Source of the DNA: Metaphire vulgaris
Lineage: Eukaryota > Annelida > Clitellata > Crassiclitellata > Megascolecidae
Reading direction: 5' to 3'
Assembly (NCBI GenBank): GCA_018105865.1
Contig: CM030841.1
Span: forward strand, 12,630,182-12,694,181
Length of the DNA: 64,000 nucleotides
The notes under the pieces: model-generated
Seen by the model: the letters and a program-made list of their open reading frames with translations, nothing else
What the model was told of the DNA's origin: nothing
Databases searched by the model: none
Shown here: piece by piece, positions 57,654 through 64,000 of the stretch
Position numbering within the stretch: the first letter of the stretch is position 1
Layout: each line of letters starts with the position of its first letter
Translations under genes and position numbers: made by a program

Positions 57654-60600
57654 TATCAACTAACTCTTAAAAGCAGTGTTTTATCTAGACTAACTCTAAA
57701 AGCAGTGTTTTATTTAGACTCCTTTTTTTTTTTTTTTTTGGGGAATTGACTTGATTGAAGTGGATGAGACACAGTTCAATGCAAAAATCTGTGTCAGTGC
57801 TGGGATTTTTTTTTTGGGGGGGGAAGGGGGTTCCCATCAGGCCTACCTAAAACACTGCCTAAAAGTATTTGTAGAAAACTGGTGCTGAAATTAGCAAACA
57901 GAAATCAAACTTACTTAAGGCTAGATTAAAACTGTGGTCATACACAATGCTACTGATATATTAAGCATCAATAAACATACTTCCAATGCTCCATTCTGTC
58001 CGTCTGTCTGTCTGTCTGCCAATCATGGTTTTAGTCTCCCCTAGAGGTACAGTCAGGAAACTTAAAAACGCTGTCTTGTCATTATTTGAGATCAAATTTT
58101 ATCGCATTACATTATTTTAGATCAAATACTGCATCAGTTGACAGCCTCGAGTACAAATCTAACCTTGCTGGATTTCAATCTGTCGCTTTGCCTCACCAAG
58201 CGCCGAAAACAAGTCCAATTTGAGACGCGTTTCAGCGCTCAAGCTGCTCTCCAGGTGAGTATTCTTATCCTGCATCGCTCCGAGCGCAGACATCAAAACC
58301 TCTGTGTCGCTCTGGGATTCACGGTACTGCTGCAGGGTCTGCTAAGTACAGGCATACACAAGCTTGACAAAGTCTAAAAAGTCTAAGCCTTTCAGACCCA
58401 ACACTTCCTTTACAATAAGGATTTAAATTTATAGCCCATGATATTAAAATTCAGGCCCATATCAATTAATAAATAGCACGGCTGAAATTCCAAACAGTAA
58501 TGGCAATAATATAGAAATTTAACAAATTTAACGCAACCGGTCTATCTGCATGGATATATTAATTATCCAAGCTGAATGAAGGAGATTTGATACTTAATAA
58601 GTAAGCACATTGTCTTTTCAACGCTCAAGTTCTGACCTGAGTTTCGTGCTCGAGTTGGCGTATGTAATCCTCCTTAAGTTTTAGATCTTGACAACTCTGC
58701 TTCAGTTCATTTTCGAGCTCCCAGCACCGTGTCTTGCACAAGTCCAGCGTACATTCCAACCTACACAAGACCAAACAGTTTCATTTTGAAAATTGTGTAA
58801 ATTGATGCTTGCATCTGCGATTACAAACCTACATTTCATTTGCATTTAATGGTTGCCCCAAGCAAACTCAACCATCTTACATCGTGTTACAAATAAATGG
58901 ACATTAAAGGGGTTAAAAGGAACAATGATAAAAAAAATAAATGAGCAACATACTGAAATTCACCAAAGATTTCACAATTTACAATTCATTTAGCTAACAA
59001 GCACATTTGCATCAACTAACAACCACTTGCTTTCAATGTTTGTAACTGAAAAAGAGGATAATAGCCAAAACTTGACATTGGAATCCATTTTTGATTTTCA
59101 GAAAAAAACAGAAGCTTAAAAAACACAGTAAAATTGACAATGAAAATCATAGTGCTTGAATGCAACTGCTTAAATATTCACTATACAATGACACTGAAAT
59201 CACGGAAAAAGGTGACAGTGGTTTACAAGCATCATTACGCTATCACTATTAAATGCTAAATAAATCTACTTTTGCTTGATGCTGAAAATTTCTTAATTTT
59301 CGGAAAATTTCGGAAAATTTCCGTATTTTTCCAGAAAATAAAAATCTAAAAATTAAAAATTTATTCAATGTAACTTTAATTGAATAGCAGAAATTATTCT
59401 GGAGGACTGATAATTATATTACATTTTACACTGTATGAACAGTAGCAGACACCGTGCTATTGTTAAGATTGAAATCACTGGACGTATTATCTCAAAGCTG
59501 CATGTTTATTTTGAAATTTTAAAAACTAGTTGACAGTTATTTGTGGCTATTAAGATTTAAAGAACATCAGAACAGTACTATCACTAATTAAATATCAGTA
59601 TTAAATATCATTAGCATTCTTTTCATATGAAAATGATTTCATTCACTTATGTTTCAATGTTTTGAATTTACAATAAAACTATCCTGACTTTAAATTATCA
59701 TAACTGTCTTCAAACTGAGTTTAATATAGCATAAATTTATTTAAAACAAACTACAATTTTGTATTATATAAAAATATTTCTGGCACAAGACAGTAATATC
59801 TATTTTTCATACTGAAAATTTCTGAAATTTCTCGGAAATTTTCCCCAAATACGGAAAAGCTACACTGGCAAACAACTATCCTGATTTAATTATCATAACT
59901 GTTCAAACTGAGTAGAGTGACAATGTGCCAAAACAATCAAGAAAATGGGTGAATAAAACAATTTTAAAAATCACTACCATCTGCTCTCTACATCATGCAG
60001 AATGCCAGCAAGAGTAAAAAAAATCCAATCTGTCAACATACTGAATGGATGTCAATCAATATCAATATGCATTTAGACATGATATATATACAAAACTGAC
60101 CACGCCTCCTTTGCGATGATCATACCTGGAAGGGCTGTTAGCTGCGTTGGCGCGTGTAGCAGCAGCAGCAGCAGCTTCCTCTGCTCTGCGTCGTTTTTCC
60201 GATTTTTCTGTCGTCAGCTGCTGCTCCAGAGTGACTCGCTGCCTCTTCTCCTCCTGCAGTTTCTTCTCTATATTGGTAAGATTCTTCTTCTCCTGCTGTC
60301 TACTCGTCACTAACTTGTGCAACCTATACAGAGCCCGTGAATTTCAGTCACTTAGTCAATATCCACATAGCTATCCCCACTTAGCACAATAGCACTATTG
60401 CTACTCCAACAATTTAATGCAACTGTGCAGGATACAAATTTTAAAAGAACTATATTTGAAAGCTAAATGACACACTTGCAACCAATAATGACATTACCAA
60501 GACTAACTATATTAATTTCTGTAATAGAGATTTACCACACTGCACCCCCTCCCCCATCGTCATCATCAATGATCATTGTGTCCGATGATGTTCTTACAGT

Positions 60601-63600
60601 CTGTTTTTGTTATTTCTGTTTTGATGTTCTGAGGCTTAACTCCTGTGGGATGCTTTCTCCTGCTTTCAAGTCATACATTGTTGCCAGTACTGGTACCTTA
60701 ATCTTTCCATCTACTTGGTGCATTGAATAAACAAGCATTGCAAAACACACAAACACACACACACACAGGAGTGATTGCGTGGGCACATCAACAATAATTG
60801 TAAAACAGACAGGTTTTAGCCATGGCCAATGCCAATCGTGCAAACGAGCTGTACCTCAAATTCGATATCATAGGCACTCAGAACTTTACTTGTCAAATGA
60901 TCTGTGCTGAAACAACGACCTTACTTCGACTGAAGATTCTCGTTATCTTGTCGTAGTTGTTGTAGTTCGGTTTTGATGATTCGCTCATTTGTCGAGAGAT
61001 TGTTTATCTGAGATCTCAGTTCCTGCTCGGTGTTTCGGCTTATCTGAAGGTCGGACTGAAGACGCTTCGTGTCAGATTCCAGCCTATCCCAAAAGCAACA
61101 CCACCTCATTTAACCCTTTCACTACTAGACCCTTTGCCCAGTAGGGTTCCTAAACCTCACTTTTTTGCGACCCTTTGGGCCAAAGGGTGCCACATACACA
61201 CATCAATAACGCATGGCAGTCCAGAACACGGCAATAGTATTTAAACATATTGATATGACGGTTCGTTTTCCCTGATGTGTTATAGTAACCAACAGTACTG
61301 GGTAGGGTGGCTAAAGCAACAAAAGGGTTAATTACTAAGTCCTGTTTCAAAAGTATCTCAAGCAGATTAAAAAAGAACGATTTAACCAGTGATCAAGCGA
61401 CAATTGTCCTTTGTCCAATGCTCGGATAATAAACTGCTCATTTAAAACTTAAATTTAGTAACTAAAGCACTGCATTTCTTACAAGCAAAATACCTTGAGC
61501 ACTGTGTTTCCCGATTAGTTAAACAAGGAGCGGTGATGTTGATCGCCTTATTTCTTTTCACACCAGATGGCAGGGTCAGCGTAATCGAGCCCTGCTTCTG
61601 AATATTCGATTTGACAGCATTTTTAATTATTCCGATATGATTATTGTCCGATCGTAAGTCACCGATTCCCAGTTCGCTGTCATTCTCTAAATCGTCGGCG
61701 TCATTTTCGCACTGATCCTGTCGATTTAACGACTGCTCGAGAAATTCAAAGTCTTGCATAGCATCTCGAATTCTACCCGGCCGTTTCGATTCTCGATCTT
61801 TGCAAACATTATCGGAACCAGAAGATGATGACGACGAAGGCTTTCTACCATTTTGCACAACCAAACTACTTCGAGCCGAGCCATTGGCTACAGCATCTTC
61901 TGGAGACTGTGAAGGCAAAGCTGGAAAACATCAGCCTTCACAGGTTATGGGTAAAATTCAATTCCATAGAAAATTACATTAAAATGTGTCGTACTTAGGA
62001 AGTAATTACATCTGCCTTTCATTTTCTAATGAATACCTAATTCTCAAAGAGCTGCATCTGTAGAAACAGTGCAGCACTGCGATGTTACCACAGCAACATT
62101 ATAATAGACCAGTGGTTGCGAATCTATGGCATACGTGCCACAGCCGACACTCAGAGCCTCATCTGCCGGCATGCAAATAGGGCCTAAGGCTCTTTGTATC
62201 ATTGAAAACTCTCTTCTAGGTTTTTTCTTCATAAGACACATATGAATTGCTTTGCTAAACCAAAACCTCTGTATCTAGGCTTAATCAAATTTGAGCGTTG
62301 GCACTTTACGATAAATACATGGGCTTTGGGTTGAATCTTGGGCACGCGACCCCTAAAAGGTTTGCCATCGCTTTAATAGACTCTTTGGGAAATTAAAATC
62401 GTTGCTGCCTGCAAGGTATGGTTGTCATTAATACCACATCATATTTGTTCCAAACAGAGAACATGATAGGCATGAAAAGCAATTTTACTTAGTGAATCGT
62501 GAAAATATGCACCATGGAATATTGCAAAGCAGAAATTCGACGAAACTATCTGGCAAGCTAAAGATAGATAATTATCTCAGACACAGGTCTCGCATCATGC
62601 TTGAAACTGGTCCGAGGTACCTTTCAGTTTGTCATTAACTGAGGCAGAGTCCGTGAGCGGTAGGGCGTCTTGGAGGAGTCGCATGTGAAAGTGATTCTCT
62701 CGCTGCACGTCATGTTGTTTTTTCTACAAATAAACAGCATGCAGAAAATTAATCATTTGCTTTACAATATGACCCATTTCTCACAAAACATCTTACATTT
62801 ATTTCATGGTTCAACTGAATTTGCTGAAGAAGAAAAGAGATGTCAGAAATATCAAATAAATACATGAAAATTCAGCCTAGCACTCGTACGACAAAGAAAT
62901 GAATCTATCAAACTCATGCCGGTTACCAATCGAAATCTCTGAGAAATGCAGCTTTTGAAACTGAATCCAAGTGTTATTACTGGATAACCAACACTGCAAA
63001 CAAAGAAGCAACATCCCTTTAACTCAAGTGCTAAGTAATGGTTAATGCCTTCTAGTCTCATTTCAGATCCAATATTGCCAGTACATCAACAAGTCCAGCA
63101 TGAAAAAGCACTTCCCAGCAAATTTAGATTAAAACCAAATGTATTAAAACCATTGCTGTGTCTAATGAAGACATTGTTTTCCATTATTTAACTTAAGGAT
63201 GCTCAATAAGTTGCCAATGTCGGGCAAAAGCACTCGATAAAGTCCTGAATTCAAAAACTATCTTTAGTTAATCAAACCAAAGCTAAAACCTCAATACCTC
63301 AACTTTAGTCTAAGTTAACAGAAAAGTTAACAGAAAGTGCTATTATTCATGACACCAAAGAGTGGACTGGAATTTTTTAATTACAGCATCCTGAGAAGAA
63401 CTGCTGAGGACTGATTCAGATGGAGACAAATCGTGACTTTCAACCTTTAAGTCGAAGAAGATGGCACATGATGAAAATGAACAGAAAGTAGTGAATGCAC
63501 GTGGATGTGGAATGCCTCGAGCCGTAAAAATATGAGTAAATACGAACACCTGTGCCGACTAACCAGTGTGCAGCAAACGGTCGACAGAGGTCCAGATGAA

Positions 63601-63693
63601 ACGGAAAGGACTTGAGATCCCTGAGACGAACTCCCACTTCAATGTACAGAAACAAAAACGAAAGCAGGATCGAAGGAAGACAACCGCTTCGCT
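57307..63693 (-). CDS. MACO1: Macoilin (C-terminal nine exons; gene continues past the window end)
   Basis: Conserved multi-pass ER protein with a cytosolic coiled-coil tail, expressed in neurons. Exons 5' to 3' on the minus strand: 63693-63564, 62993-62927, 62723-62621, 61920-61494, 61083-60925, 60323-60126, 58760-58637, 58329-58164, 57542-57307 (TGA). All junctions match phase. The first exons give the end of the membrane region (LFLYIEVGVRLRDLK, DLCRPFAAHC, VGYPVITLGFSFKS) and QRENHFHMRLLQDALP. Then comes a Ser-rich, acidic linker (exon 61920-61494) and long coiled coils (RLESDTKRLQSDLQISRNTE; EVLMSALGAMQDKNTHLESS; SAETRLKLDLFSALGEAKRQ). The end (ELADLKSKVAEVMAFIPTSP) matches the vertebrate C-terminal block. 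A run of six Ala codons (GCT/GCA-type) at about 60165-60180 is a small expansion. The N-terminal membrane exons and start codon are outside the window. Confidence 0.93.
57590..57650. repeat. (TA)n microsatellite
   Basis: About 28 TA units, 48 bases upstream of the macoilin last-exon acceptor on the minus strand. Confidence 0.95.
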
Positions 63694-64000
63694 CTAAAAA
63701 CAGAAACCGTAAACGATGCCTTATGAAACAAACTTAACTACATAGACATTGATAATAATTAAATATTGATACAAATTTTAGTTTGTGAAAACCCAATAGA
63801 CAACGATCGGAAAGAACTAATTTCTAACAAAGTTTCTTCCACGTTTAGCCTTTCTTTTTATTTCCAACAAGGTTTTTTCCACTGTTATTTTTAACCCTTA
63901 AACTGCCGGAACCGAGTATACTTGGTTACAGTGCATATAGTTACAAAGCATCTGGCGGTTTAAGGGTTAAATTTCCAATTACAACAGGTGAGGTCATATG

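Overview
This is eukaryotic (metazoan) nuclear DNA. Genes are split into many small exons with GT-AG and a few GC-AG introns. The gene set is animal (FoxJ2/3, STK33, macoilin, a CD164-like sialomucin, a Ly6/uPAR-fold protein). Introns and intergenic DNA are AT-rich and crowded with microsatellites, SINEs, LINE fragments and short terminal-inverted-repeat elements. The repeat landscape (5S-rRNA-derived and tRNA-derived SINEs, hAT-type MITEs) suggests a marine invertebrate, but the species cannot be named from this sequence alone. Exon borders below come from manual splice-site and phase matching, using remembered conservation of the families; no alignment was run.

Layout: (1) 462-6859, + strand, a GPI-anchored alpha-carbonic anhydrase lacking its first exon, with introns full of MITEs. 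(2) 7046-8638, SINE and MITE debris. (3) 8639-14019, +, mitochondrial poly(A) polymerase (MTPAP). (4) 14020-18873, intergenic, LINE and SINE fragments. (5) 18876-25125, +, STK33-like kinase. (6) 26509-32866, -, DDX49/Dbp8 DEAD-box helicase, convergent with STK33. (7) 32870-35408, intergenic MITE cluster. (8) 35427-36738, +, a two-exon Ly6/uPAR-type protein. (9) 36739-39027, LINE and MITE debris and the presumed FoxJ promoter. (10) 39028-49588, +, FoxJ2/3 forkhead factor in nine exons. (11) 49589-52374, repeats. (12) 52375-53204, +, a very small CD164/endolyn-like membrane protein in two exons. (13) 53205-57306, repeats, including a composite MITE with crossed target-site duplications. (14) 57307-63693, -, macoilin, nine C-terminal exons; the N-terminal membrane exons lie beyond the window.

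The genes do not form a pathway. They look like unrelated housekeeping and cell-type genes in ordinary metazoan order. The most unusual signals are the composite element at 55267-56090, the 71-residue CD164-like protein, and three single-nucleotide or single-codon disruptions in otherwise intact genes: a +1 base in the forkhead domain, an in-frame TAA before a phase-compatible last exon of STK33, and a one-base phase conflict in DDX49. These disruptions are either assembly errors or real events.
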